Origin: Phormidium tenue FACHB-1052
GTDB lineage: Bacteria; Cyanobacteriota; Cyanobacteriia; Phormidesmidales; Phormidesmidaceae
Direction of reading: 5' to 3'
Assembly: GCF_014696675.1 (NCBI RefSeq)
Contig: NZ_JACJQN010000001.1
Coordinates: forward strand, 682,001 to 746,000
DNA length: 64,000 nt
Shown here: positions 8,114 to 16,701 of the stretch, one piece after another
Layout of the letters: each line of letters begins with the position of its first letter
Position numbering within the stretch: position 1 is the first letter of the stretch
Program-made: the position numbers and the translations under genes
Notes under the pieces: generated by a model
Seen by the model: the letters and a program-made list of their open reading frames with translations, nothing else
What the model was told of the DNA's origin: nothing
Databases searched by the model: none

Positions 8114-10117
8114 ATGACTAATTCCTCCTCACGGCGAGCTCTAGTACTTCAGCGGAGTTTTTCGCCCTTCGGCAACAAGCTCATTCAAGCGGGCTATGTT
8201 GACTCTGAGCAGATGCAGAAAGCCCTGGCAGAGAGCCGCAAAAGTGGGCAGTCGCTGACTGATGTGCTTGAGTCGCTCACCGGGCAGCAGCTCTCTCCCG
8301 AACTGCTGCGGCAGTACAAAAAACAGCAGCTTTTTGAGCTCAAAATTCTTTACGGGGTTGAATCCCTCGATCCCGAACTCAACGATATTTCTCCGGCGCA
8401 AATCGGGCAACTAATCGATACCCTGGTACCAGTGGATATCTGCCGTCGCCACCGCTTGGTGCCTCTTTCCAAGGATCAAGGTGAGACCCCTTCGGTGCTC
8501 GTTGCCATGGTCGACCCAGAGAATTTGGAAGCTCAGGACGACCTCAACCGTATCTTGCGGGCCCAAGGTCTCTCTCTTCGGCGCATGGTCATTACCGTCG
8601 AAGACTATCAGCGGCTAATGTCTACCTATCTAGACGATGCGGTAGCTAAGCAGAAGAAAGAAGAACTAGATGCAGCCGTTGACGTTAACACTAGCCTGGA
8701 AGAGCTCGATTTTGGCGCAGGCAGCTTAGAAGATGTTATCGACGAAGAGGCCGACCTGGGCATGGCCCTCAAGGATGCCGGTGCGGCTCCGGTCATTGCC
8801 CTAGTCAACAAAATCTTGGCCAAAGCTCTACAAGAAGGCGTTTCTGATATCCATGTTGAACCTCAAGAGGAGTATCTGAGGGTGCGCTTCCGTAAAGATG
8901 GGGTGCTCAAAGAAGCGCTGCCGAAGATGCCCAAGAAGATCATCCCAGCAGTTACCGCCCGCTTTAAAATCATTGCTGAGTTAGACATTGCCGAGCGCCG
9001 AGCACCTCAGGATGGTCGGATTCGGCGGGTGTTCCAGGGGCGCAAAGTTGACTTTCGAGTCAACACCCTACCCAGTCGCTGCGGCGAGAAGGTGGTGCTG
9101 CGAATTCTAGATAACTCAGCGACTCAGCTCGGTCTAGATAAGTTAATTACTGACCCCGATTCCCTGCGCATTGTGCAGGAGATGGCCTCTCGGCCCTTTG
9201 GCCTGCTGTTGGTGACTGGCCCGACCGGTTCGGGGAAGACCACGACTCTCTACTCGGTGTTATCAGAGCGTAACGACCCCGGTATCAATATCAGCACTGC
9301 CGAAGACCCAATCGAATACACGCTGCCTGGTTTAACCCAGGTGCAGGTGATTCGCGAAAAGGGCATGGATTTTGCGTCGATTCTACGCGCTTTTTTGCGC
9401 CAAGACCCCGATGTGATTCTGGTGGGTGAAACCCGCGATCGCGAAACGGCTAAGACGGCAATCGAAGCCGCTTTGACGGGGCACTTGGTGCTGACGACGC
9501 TGCACACCAATGACGCCGCTGGAGCGATCGCCCGTCTTGACGAAATGGGGGTAGAGTCATTCATGGTTTCTAGCGCCCTGATTGGGGTACTAGCTCAGCG
9601 TCTAGTGCGGCGAGTGTGCACAGACTGCCGCATTGCCTACAGCCCGACTCACGAAGATCTAGCTCACTTTGGTCTGAGTTCTGCCTCTGAATCAGATATC
9701 ACCTTCTATCAGGCTAATACTCTTACTGTAGAAGAACTTGTGGCCGCTAAAGATAACAATACTCTGTGCCAAAGATGTCAAGGTGGTGGCTACAAGGGCA
9801 GAGTTGGAGTATACGAAGTGCTGCGCGTCACCGAGCGCCTGCAAAAGTTGATTTCTGAAGGTGCCCCGACTGAGTTAATCAAGGAGGCAGCGGTAGAAGA
9901 AGGTATGCAGACTCTACTTTCCTACAGCCTAGACCTAGTCCGCCAGGGATACACCACCCTAGATGAAGTGGAACGGGTAACCTTTACGGATACAGGCCTG
10001 GAGGCAGAACTGAAATCTAAGCGCAAGGCCTCGCTGACTTGTGCCAGTTGCGCCGCTGAGCTTCAGCAAGATTGGCTTGATTGTCCCTACTGTCTCACTC
10101 CCCGCTTTCACGATTAG
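8114..10117 (+). CDS. pilB: type IV pilus extension ATPase PilB
   Basis: Hexameric cytoplasmic ATPase that powers pilin polymerisation for motility and DNA uptake. The N-terminal ~180 residues are MshEN/T2SSE-N-like. The core has Walker A GPTGSGKTTT, an Asp-rich box, Walker B DPDVILVGETRD and a His box GHLVLTTLHTND. A four-cysteine zinc site (CTDC and CQRC) follows. The C-terminus carries an extra zinc-ribbon-like pair CASC and CPYC, which I recall in cyanobacterial PilB. It is 667 residues long, close to Synechocystis PilB1. It is the first gene of pilB-pilT-pilC. Confidence 0.96.
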   Translation: MTNSSSRRALVLQRSFSPFGNKLIQAGYVDSEQMQKALAESRKSGQSLTDVLESLTGQQLSPELLRQYKKQQLFELKILYGVESLDPELNDISPAQIGQLIDTLVPVDICRRHRLVPLSKDQGETPSVLVAMVDPENLEAQDDLNRILRAQGLSLRRMVITVEDYQRLMSTYLDDAVAKQKKEELDAAVDVNTSLEELDFGAGSLEDVIDEEADLGMALKDAGAAPVIALVNKILAKALQEGVSDIHVEPQEEYLRVRFRKDGVLKEALPKMPKKIIPAVTARFKIIAELDIAERRAPQDGRIRRVFQGRKVDFRVNTLPSRCGEKVVLRILDNSATQLGLDKLITDPDSLRIVQEMASRPFGLLLVTGPTGSGKTTTLYSVLSERNDPGINISTAEDPIEYTLPGLTQVQVIREKGMDFASILRAFLRQDPDVILVGETRDRETAKTAIEAALTGHLVLTTLHTNDAAGAIARLDEMGVESFMVSSALIGVLAQRLVRRVCTDCRIAYSPTHEDLAHFGLSSASESDITFYQANTLTVEELVAAKDNNTLCQRCQGGGYKGRVGVYEVLRVTERLQKLISEGAPTELIKEAAVEEGMQTLLSYSLDLVRQGYTTLDEVERVTFTDTGLEAELKSKRKASLTCASCAAELQQDWLDCPYCLTPRFHD

Positions 10118-10260
10118 CGGTTGTTGACAGCATTTTGTGCCCAAGTGGGCATCTTGTTAGCAACAACGGGTCTTACAGCACCAATTGTTTTATCGGCTTA
10201 GCCTAAGCTTTTCCAACGCTGGATTTTCTCGACGTTTCTCAACCCCCATGAGGTAGCCCT

Positions 10261-11385
10261 ATGGAATTGATGATCGAAGACTTGATGGAAGAGGTGATTG
10301 AGCGGGGTGGCTCTGACCTGCACCTTTCCGCAGGTTTGCCCCCCTATATCCGCATTAGCGGCAAACTCACCCCCACCGAGCACGAGCCGATGACTGCCGA
10401 GTCGTGTCAGCGGCTGATCTTCAGCATGCTCAACAATACCCAGCGCAAACAGCTAGAGCAGACTTGGGAACTAGATTGCTCCTACGGCGTCAAGGGGCTG
10501 GCCCGCTTTCGGGTCAATGTCTACAAAGATCGAGGTACCTATGCAGCCTGTTTGCGAGCCCTGAGCTCCAAAATCCCGAGTATGGATACGTTGGGGTTAC
10601 CCAACATTGTGCGGGAGCTGTCAGAGAAGCCTCGAGGCCTAATTCTGGTAACCGGACCCACGGGTTCTGGAAAATCGACCACTCTGGCCTCAATGATTAA
10701 CAACATCAACCTCACGCGGCCTGAGCACATTCTCACCGTTGAGGATCCAATTGAGTTTGTCTATGAGCCCATCAAAAGCCTGATTCACCAGCGCCAGATT
10801 GGGGAAGATACCAAAAGTTTTGCCAATGCCCTGCGCGCTGCTCTGCGGGAAGATCCAGACGTAATTCTGGTGGGTGAGATGCGTGACCTCGAAACCATTT
10901 CCTTGGCCATTTCGGCCGCAGAAACAGGGCACCTCGTTTTTGGTACCCTGCACACTAGCTCAGCGGCCCAAACCGTTGACCGGATGATCGACGTATTTCC
11001 GCCGGAACAGCAGCAGCAGATTCGGGTGCAGTTGTCAGGCTCGCTAGTGGCGGTACTCAGCCAAACCCTGGTGCCCAAGGCCAATCCTAAACCCGGTGAG
11101 TTTGGCCGTATCATGGCTCAAGAAATTATGGTGATTACCCCAGCGATCGCCAACATGATCCGGGAAGGTAAAACCCCCCAAATCTACGGGGCCATCCAGA
11201 CCGGAGGGAAGCTGGCCATGCAGACCCTAGAAAAGGTTTTGGCTGATCTCTACAAGGCGGGCACGATTTCCTTTGAGGCCGCCATGTCTAAGACCTCTCG
11301 CCCCGACGAGCTACAACGGCTGATTGGAGGAGCGCCAGCACCCAATGCTGCTGCCCGCCAAGGGGCAGCAGCCGGACGCCATTAA
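10261..11385 (+). CDS. pilT: type IV pilus retraction ATPase PilT
   Basis: Hexameric ATPase that depolymerises pili and drives twitching. Length 374 matches the family. It shows the N-terminal PAS-like region with GGSDLHLSAGLPP, Walker A GPTGSGKST, Walker B EDPDVILVGEMRD, His box GHLVFGTLHTSSA, and the PilT-specific C-terminal motif AIANMIREGK (canonical AIRNLIRE) in ITPAIANMIREGKTPQI. The Ala-rich tail is variable. It lies 143 bases after pilB and 245 bases before pilC, whose gap contains a hairpin and a -10-like box. Confidence 0.96.
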   Translation: MELMIEDLMEEVIERGGSDLHLSAGLPPYIRISGKLTPTEHEPMTAESCQRLIFSMLNNTQRKQLEQTWELDCSYGVKGLARFRVNVYKDRGTYAACLRALSSKIPSMDTLGLPNIVRELSEKPRGLILVTGPTGSGKSTTLASMINNINLTRPEHILTVEDPIEFVYEPIKSLIHQRQIGEDTKSFANALRAALREDPDVILVGEMRDLETISLAISAAETGHLVFGTLHTSSAAQTVDRMIDVFPPEQQQQIRVQLSGSLVAVLSQTLVPKANPKPGEFGRIMAQEIMVITPAIANMIREGKTPQIYGAIQTGGKLAMQTLEKVLADLYKAGTISFEAAMSKTSRPDELQRLIGGAPAPNAAARQGAAAGRH

Positions 11386-11566
11386 GCCTGGGCAAACGGC
11401 TCCATGTAACTAAATAGGGCGCTTAGGGAAAATTAAACTGAGTGCCCTAGTCTAGAGAGGGAGCATAGACTATCTATTCCTCTCACGGGTTTGGGGTTAA
11501 ACCTAGGAGCAAAGTGACCATGCTGCTAGAGCAAGGCACGCACCACGCGAGTTCGGGTAGATTTAG

Positions 11567-11598
11567 CGGGTTCGGTCAGCTGAACCCGTCGCTATAAT
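11567..11598 (+). promoter_or_regulatory. hairpin plus TATAAT box upstream of pilC
   Basis: CGGGTTC (11567-11573) pairs with GAACCCG (11582-11588) around an 8-base loop. A perfect TATAAT follows at 11593-11598, 33 bases before the pilC ATG. The hairpin covers the place where a -35 element would be, and no good -35 is visible, so this may be a regulated promoter or simply the pilT terminator next to a promoter. Confidence 0.45.
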
Positions 11599-11630
11599 TG
11601 CAGTACTTTTAAGCCATTGAGCTATTAGCC

Positions 11631-12851
11631 ATGCCTACCTACGTTGCCATTGGTCGCGACACCAACGGAGCCCAGCGCAAAGAGCGGATCGCCGCCGAGA
11701 ATCCCAATGAGGCCCGCAATCGCCTGAAAGATCAGGGCCTCTACGTGATGGATATCAAGGAGGAATCCGGGTTCACTATTGACATGGAGAGCATTAAAAC
11801 CTCCATGACCAAGGTGACGGTTAAGGACAAGGCGATCTTTTCCCGTCAGTTTGCTGCTCTCGTTAACGCTGGTGTTGCTCTGGTGCGAGGGTTAGGGGTA
11901 CTGGCAGATGACTGCGCCAACCCTAAACTTAAGAAGGCACTGATGGCCATTAACGCTGACGTGCAGCAGGGCACCAACCTGTCTGATGCGATGCGTAAGC
12001 ACCCCGCTTGCTTTGATAACCTTTACGTAGCACTGATCCAAGCGGGTGAGGTCGGTGGCGTACTCGATGAAGTGCTCAATCGTCTGGCTAAGCTACTGGA
12101 AGATTTAGCCCGGTTGCAGAACCAGATTAAGTCGGCCATGGCCTATCCAGTAACGGTAGGGTTCTTGGCGGTGATTATCTTTGTCGGTATGACGGTATTT
12201 TTGCTGCCGATCTTTGCCGATATGTTTGAAGACCTAGGGGCTGATCTGCCGGTCTTTACTCAGGTGATGATGATGATCAGCCGGTTTTTACGCCAACCCT
12301 TAAACTGGGTGTTCATGATAGCAGCGATATCGGCGTTGACATTTGCCTACCGTCGATATTACGCCACTTTAAACGGGCGACGGGTGATTGACCGTTTATC
12401 CCTCAAGATGCCTTTGTTTGGTGACCTGATCCAAAAAACGGCTACTGCGCGCTTTTGCCGCACCTTTGGTTCTCTGTCGAAATCTGGGGTACCGATTCTA
12501 ACAGCGTTGGAAATTGTGCGGGACACGGCGGGTAATCAGGTGATTGCTGAGGCTGTAGACGAGGCCCGTAAAGATGTCCAGGGTGGAGGCATGATTAGCT
12601 TGGCACTCCAAAAGCACGCGGTGTTTCCCGGCATGGCGATTCAGATGATCAGCATTGGGGAAGAAACAGGGGAGTTAGACGCAATGCTGATGAAAGTGGC
12701 TGACTTCTATGAGGATGAGGTAGAACAGGCCGTAAAAGCTCTAACCAGCATCATGGAGCCGATCATGATTGTGGTGTTGGGTGGCATGGTAGGGTCAATT
12801 TTGATATCGATGTACTTGCCAATGTTCAAGATTATGGATGCGATTGGTTAA
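11631..12851 (+). CDS. pilC: type IV pilus inner-membrane platform protein PilC
   Basis: Polytopic inner-membrane protein that couples the PilB/PilT motors to the growing pilus. The 406 residues hold two T2SSF domains, each ending in a strong membrane segment (YPVTVGFLAVIIFVGMTVF, and PIMIVVLGGMVGSILISMYL at the C-terminus). The family hallmark FSRQFAALVNAGVALVRGL lies in the first domain, and FCRTFGSLSKSGVPILTAL is its second-domain equivalent. It is the last gene of the pilus cluster and is followed by a long bidirectional terminator. Confidence 0.95.
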   Translation: MPTYVAIGRDTNGAQRKERIAAENPNEARNRLKDQGLYVMDIKEESGFTIDMESIKTSMTKVTVKDKAIFSRQFAALVNAGVALVRGLGVLADDCANPKLKKALMAINADVQQGTNLSDAMRKHPACFDNLYVALIQAGEVGGVLDEVLNRLAKLLEDLARLQNQIKSAMAYPVTVGFLAVIIFVGMTVFLLPIFADMFEDLGADLPVFTQVMMMISRFLRQPLNWVFMIAAISALTFAYRRYYATLNGRRVIDRLSLKMPLFGDLIQKTATARFCRTFGSLSKSGVPILTALEIVRDTAGNQVIAEAVDEARKDVQGGGMISLALQKHAVFPGMAIQMISIGEETGELDAMLMKVADFYEDEVEQAVKALTSIMEPIMIVVLGGMVGSILISMYLPMFKIMDAIG

Positions 12852-12892
12852 GGGTTAGCAGCCCTCTGGAGTCCAATCTGGGACAATTGCTC

Positions 12893-12932
12893 GCACCAAT
12901 AGCCAAGGCATCTTTGCCTTGGCTATTGGTGC
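12893..12932. terminator. 18-bp bidirectional terminator between pilC and the reductase gene
   Basis: Perfect 18-bp arms (12893-12910 and 12915-12932) with a TCTT loop separate two convergent genes. It serves both strands; no strong T run follows on either side. Confidence 0.8.
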
Positions 12933-12951
12933 GTTTAACGGTCTAATCGAG

Positions 12952-14103
12952 CTAAGACAGTAGCCCTTTGCTGAGTCGCTGGATAGCTCTGTGGGCGACC
13001 TCGCCATAACTGACCTCACCGCAGAACACCTTCACCATGGTTAGAGTGCTGGAGGGACGTTTCACCCCAGCACGATAGGCTAAGGCCGGTGCACTGTAGA
13101 CTAGGCGGGCTATGCGTCTGGCCCAACGCATCTCTTCACCCCATTCTGTGTTCATTACCTGGCTATAGGTTGTGAGGGCTCGATGCCCCTTCGAGACTGG
13201 GGGTTGATTGTCTTCTTTAAGAGCCTGGGCGATCGCCTCTGCAGCCTTGAGTCCGCTAAAGATGGAGGGGCGAATGCCCTCAGCCGTGAAGGGATCGACT
13301 ACGCAGGCGGCTTCCCCTGCCAGCACGGCCCGGTGGGTATGCAGATCCTGAGGGCCATCCCAAATGAATATGGGGTGGCCAAAGTGTTGCACGGTGCTGG
13401 CGTCTACGCCAAAAGCAGCAGAATAGTCACTGACTGGGGTTCGCAGGTCTTGCTTGCGCTGAGCTCCGGAGCGAAATACACCTCCACCGATGGAGTAGCC
13501 ATCGGCTTTGGGGAAGTTCCATAGGTAGCCCTGCTGCATGAGGCCTAGGTCAAAATGCACTACGGGCTCGCTGGGAACCTCCAGTCGAGGCTCAGCTTCT
13601 AGGGCTGCGGCCAGTTTGTATCGCCGTTGAGAAAAGCCCAGCCACTTGGCCATTGCCCCCCGCGCTCCGTCTGCTGCGATCAAAAAACGCCCTTGAACTG
13701 GCCCCTGAGTAGTGTTGACCTGCCAAAAATCTCCTTGATTTTCGATGCTTTGGGCCTTGGTGCCATCCCACAAGGTCGCCCCTTGTTTTTGGGCCTGCTG
13801 CACAATGAAGTGATCAAACTCGTCGCGTCGCACCATCCACAGGGCTTTTTCGGCGGGCAGTTCGGCCTCAATGGGGTCGGTCATGTTGAAGGTGTAGCGC
13901 ACCTTGCGCACCTTAACAGAGATGGCGGGGGCAAAGTCAAAGTCAAACCACTGAGCTACCTGGGGCGAGACGCCGCCGCCACAGGGTTTGTAGCGAGGGA
14001 GCTTGGCGGCATCGAGTAGCAGTACTTGGTGTCCGGCTTTGCTGAGGTGGTAGGCGGCGGTGGCTCCGGCGGGGCCGGCACCAACAATGATGCAGTCGTA
14101 CAT
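12952..14103 (-). CDS. geranylgeranyl reductase family FAD-dependent oxidoreductase
   Basis: Flavoprotein of the ChlP/GGR family. The N-terminus has the dinucleotide-binding motif IIVGAGPAGATAAYHLSKAG, then LPRYKPCGGGVS, the family substrate/FAD motif with its conserved cysteine, and LIAADGARG and LAGEAACVVDPFTAEGI further on. At 383 residues it is shorter than ChlP (~407) and its N-terminus differs, so it is probably a paralogue rather than the chlorophyll enzyme. It starts 33 bases downstream of the homogentisate phytyltransferase gene on the same strand, suggesting a role in reducing the prenyl donor or product. The substrate is inferred only from this neighbour. Confidence 0.85.
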   Translation of the reverse strand: MYDCIIVGAGPAGATAAYHLSKAGHQVLLLDAAKLPRYKPCGGGVSPQVAQWFDFDFAPAISVKVRKVRYTFNMTDPIEAELPAEKALWMVRRDEFDHFIVQQAQKQGATLWDGTKAQSIENQGDFWQVNTTQGPVQGRFLIAADGARGAMAKWLGFSQRRYKLAAALEAEPRLEVPSEPVVHFDLGLMQQGYLWNFPKADGYSIGGGVFRSGAQRKQDLRTPVSDYSAAFGVDASTVQHFGHPIFIWDGPQDLHTHRAVLAGEAACVVDPFTAEGIRPSIFSGLKAAEAIAQALKEDNQPPVSKGHRALTTYSQVMNTEWGEEMRWARRIARLVYSAPALAYRAGVKRPSSTLTMVKVFCGEVSYGEVAHRAIQRLSKGLLS

Positions 14104-14136
14104 GGTTTTAGATCCGTTGTGCCAGTCTGCTCTGGG

Positions 14137-15135
14137 CTAGGCCAGCCAGCAGGCTAGGGGGAACATCAGGTATTGCAGGAAAAATAGTTTCCAAATGAAT
14201 TGGTAAAACTCGGGATAGGCTAGTTTTTTCTGAGCTGCGATGTTTTGACCGCTGTGGGAAACTCGAAGACTCATCCACCCTAGGAAAGCTAGCACCAGCA
14301 GGTGCGATCCGGCCAGAAAAAGCCGATTGACTTCGGTCAGCCAGGGGGCGACTAGCGCCATGCCCAGATAGCAGACAGTCAAAATACCCAGCGCCAGCTT
14401 AAACACGGTGCGCTGGCCCAGTTTTAAAGACAGAGTGCGAATGCCGTAGCGGCGATCGCCCTCAATGTCGGGAATATCCTTAAATAGTGCAATAGCAATG
14501 CTAAATAGCAGAACGAACGCCGTCAGCGCCCAAACTCGACCAGGAACGGTGAGAGGCAAATTGAGGCGATCGCTAAAGTGCAAAAACAATCCCAAATTTA
14601 CAATGGTGCCCCGCACCGCCAAAATACACACTGAGGCCCAAAAAGGAAATCGTTTGAGCCGCGCCGGGGGCAGCGAATAGGCGGTGCCGATGATCAGGCT
14701 CAGGCCCACTGTCGCCAACAGCCAGGGACCGCCTACAACCGCCAAACCCATGGCTCCTAGGCCCGCTAAGCCAACAATCCAGCGGCCATCAGCAACGGAG
14801 AATTCTCCAGCGGCTAGGGGCAGGTGAGGCTTGTTGATGCGATCGATCGCAATATCTTCGAGCTGATTGAGTCCAACAATGTAGAGATTGCCCAGCAGGC
14901 AGGCCACCACGGCAGTCCCGACTACACTCAGCAGAAGCTTGAAGGGTAGAAGATTATCGAACTCTAAATCAGCCAAAACGATAGCGGCAACGCCCACTAC
15001 GCTCAAGCTAGTACCAATGACTGTGTGAGGCCGCCAAAATTTCCAGAGAGCGTAGAGCCAGGGGCGGGGAGACTGGGTAAAGCGCAGCCGCTTCCCCTGG
15101 GGCATGGAGGAGTTTGGCGGGGCAGCGTTGGTCAT
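14137..15135 (-). CDS. hpt: homogentisate phytyltransferase (UbiA family)
   Basis: Membrane prenyltransferase that joins phytyl diphosphate to homogentisate, the committed step of tocopherol synthesis (Synechocystis Slr1736 type). The first Asp-rich motif is NQLEDIAIDRINKPHLPL, with NxxxDxxxD, and the second is KDIPDIEGDRRYGIRTLS. About eight to nine hydrophobic segments fill the 332 residues. The N-terminal region WKFWRPHTVIGTSLS is typical of the HPT subgroup. It is upstream of and probably co-transcribed with the GGR-family reductase. Tocopherol cyclase is not in the window. Confidence 0.9.
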   Translation of the reverse strand: MTNAAPPNSSMPQGKRLRFTQSPRPWLYALWKFWRPHTVIGTSLSVVGVAAIVLADLEFDNLLPFKLLLSVVGTAVVACLLGNLYIVGLNQLEDIAIDRINKPHLPLAAGEFSVADGRWIVGLAGLGAMGLAVVGGPWLLATVGLSLIIGTAYSLPPARLKRFPFWASVCILAVRGTIVNLGLFLHFSDRLNLPLTVPGRVWALTAFVLLFSIAIALFKDIPDIEGDRRYGIRTLSLKLGQRTVFKLALGILTVCYLGMALVAPWLTEVNRLFLAGSHLLVLAFLGWMSLRVSHSGQNIAAQKKLAYPEFYQFIWKLFFLQYLMFPLACWLA

Positions 15136-15226
15136 AAATCAAGTTTTATCGCCAGGGGTTCAGTGTTCTAGCTTATCGGCTGATGGCCTATTTATTGGCC
15201 TACTTTAACTAGGCTGGGCTGATTTT

Positions 15227-16312
15227 TTAGTCTCGGGTGGGTTTTCCCCGCATCGCTTCAATATCCAGCCAGGTGACAATTACCCCAGCCACGGGCACCG
15301 CTAGAAAAAGTCCCAACACTCCAGCTACCGTAGCCCCAACAATCAACGCAAAAAACATGACTACGGGATTGATATCTAACGAGTCTTTCATGATGTAAGG
15401 CAGCAGCAAATTTTCTTCAATCTGTTCTACGGCAACGCAAACGACAACGGCTTGAAGGGCTAACCACACCCCTTGAGATAGCAGCAGCAAGGACACAATA
15501 CTGATCCCTAGGGTAGCCCCAATGCCTGGAATCAAATTAAATAACCCGGCAATGACGGCGAGCAGCAGCGGAAAGGGCATGCCCAAAAAGGCAAAGACCG
15601 CAAAGGTGGAGGTAATAGAAAACGCGGCCAGCAGCAGGCGACCCCAGAAAAAACCCAGCAAATTGTGCTGAATGACGGTATTGAAGCGCCTTTTGTTGCG
15701 AATGGGCAGGTGGTTGAGCAACCACCACCAAATTTTGGCCCCATCCAGCATCATAAACAGGGTCACAACCGCAATTAGGATGGCGAGAACCAGGTTGGCT
15801 AGGGTTGATTGCAGGAGCCCTAGCCCCGTTGTGAGGATAGTGACGGCCTGGTTCTGCAGCTGAGGCTCTAAACCCTGCAAATCGACGGGCAGATTTAGCG
15901 TCTCCAAGAGATCTTCGGCACTGCTGAGCCAGGGGGCGACCGAGTCAGAAAAATTTTGTATGCTGGCGGAAAGCTGCTGCCCCTGGGATAACACCGCCAT
16001 GCCTAGGGTGAGGGAAAGGCCAACAATAATGGCTAAGCACGTGAGAAATACGGCGATCGCCGCTACCCCGCGCGGTAGCCACCGGCTGAGCCAGGTGACC
16101 GGATGGTTGAGCAAAAACGCCAGAATCGTAGCAGTGACAAACACCACTATCAGCACTTCAAAGTAGGCCAGTAGCTGAATGGTGGCCCAGCCGCTGGCAA
16201 ACAACAGCAAGAATCGCACTAGAGTGCTGGTGCCCAAAGCGGCCCAGATACTATCTTTGCTCCGAGGCGACGCTCCCGGGGCAGTTTCTTCCTGGGCTTC
16301 CTCAGTTTTCAT
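15227..16312 (-). CDS. AI-2E family transporter
   Basis: Integral membrane protein of the AI-2E/PerM family with about seven to eight hydrophobic segments and the usual C-terminal GLFNLIPGIGATLGI then GLFLAVPVAGVI pattern. Members export or exchange varied small molecules or ions; the substrate cannot be told. The ATG at 16312 (MKTEEAQEE) is chosen; an in-frame start at 16351 would add a Cys-rich stretch read through the preceding gene. With this start the gene overlaps the DUF2288 gene by 11 bases, so the two are probably translationally coupled. Confidence 0.88.
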   Translation of the reverse strand: MKTEEAQEETAPGASPRSKDSIWAALGTSTLVRFLLLFASGWATIQLLAYFEVLIVVFVTATILAFLLNHPVTWLSRWLPRGVAAIAVFLTCLAIIVGLSLTLGMAVLSQGQQLSASIQNFSDSVAPWLSSAEDLLETLNLPVDLQGLEPQLQNQAVTILTTGLGLLQSTLANLVLAILIAVVTLFMMLDGAKIWWWLLNHLPIRNKRRFNTVIQHNLLGFFWGRLLLAAFSITSTFAVFAFLGMPFPLLLAVIAGLFNLIPGIGATLGISIVSLLLLSQGVWLALQAVVVCVAVEQIEENLLLPYIMKDSLDINPVVMFFALIVGATVAGVLGLFLAVPVAGVIVTWLDIEAMRGKPTRD

Positions 16313-16607
16313 GGACTGGGGCTTCTTGCACGAGCACGAAGGGTTGCACAATCAACGATTGGAACTGCTTTTTAGCGGCTTGATCCCACACTTCTAGCTG
16401 CAAGGGCGAGGGTTTGGTGATTAGCGCTTCGGCAATCCAATGGTTGACAGCAGCGGTATTGTCGGTGGCGATCGCCATGCCCACCTCGACTAAATCTAGC
16501 TGTGGGTCAACTACCACCACTGCCCCCCGATTGGCGTGGGGGCTGATCCAGGCCCAGTCGGCGGGGGCAAGCATATCGGTGAGTTCTTGTTTGAGGTCTT
16601 GGGACAT
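16302..16607 (-). CDS. DUF2288 family protein
   Basis: Small soluble protein of unknown function. The body reads QELTDMLAPADWAWISPH, then RGAVVVVDPQLDLVEVGMAIA and QFQSLIVQPFVLVQ, which I recognise as DUF2288. The ATG at 16607 (MSQDLKQEL) fits family length (~100 residues); an earlier ATG at 16712 would translate a G-rich repeat on the other strand into Pro/Ser-rich sequence and overlap plsC. It sits between plsC and the AI-2E gene in the lipid-gene block. Confidence 0.8.
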   Translation of the reverse strand: MSQDLKQELTDMLAPADWAWISPHANRGAVVVVDPQLDLVEVGMAIATDNTAAVNHWIAEALITKPSPLQLEVWDQAAKKQFQSLIVQPFVLVQEAPVHEN

Positions 16608-16649
16608 GGGCTTGCCGGGTGCGATCGCGGGTTTGTTACAGGCTACCAG

Positions 16650-16695
16650 ATGGGGCGGGATGGGGGTGGAGGGGTGGGGAGTGGAGGGGTAGGTG
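16650..16695. repeat. G-rich degenerate repeat
   Basis: Runs of GGGGTGG/GGAGGGG-like units on the plus strand between plsC and DUF2288. A similar purine-rich run occurs inside radA at 22080-22122, suggesting a low-complexity repeat class dispersed in this genome. Confidence 0.6.
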
Positions 16696-16701
16696 AGGAG
16701 A

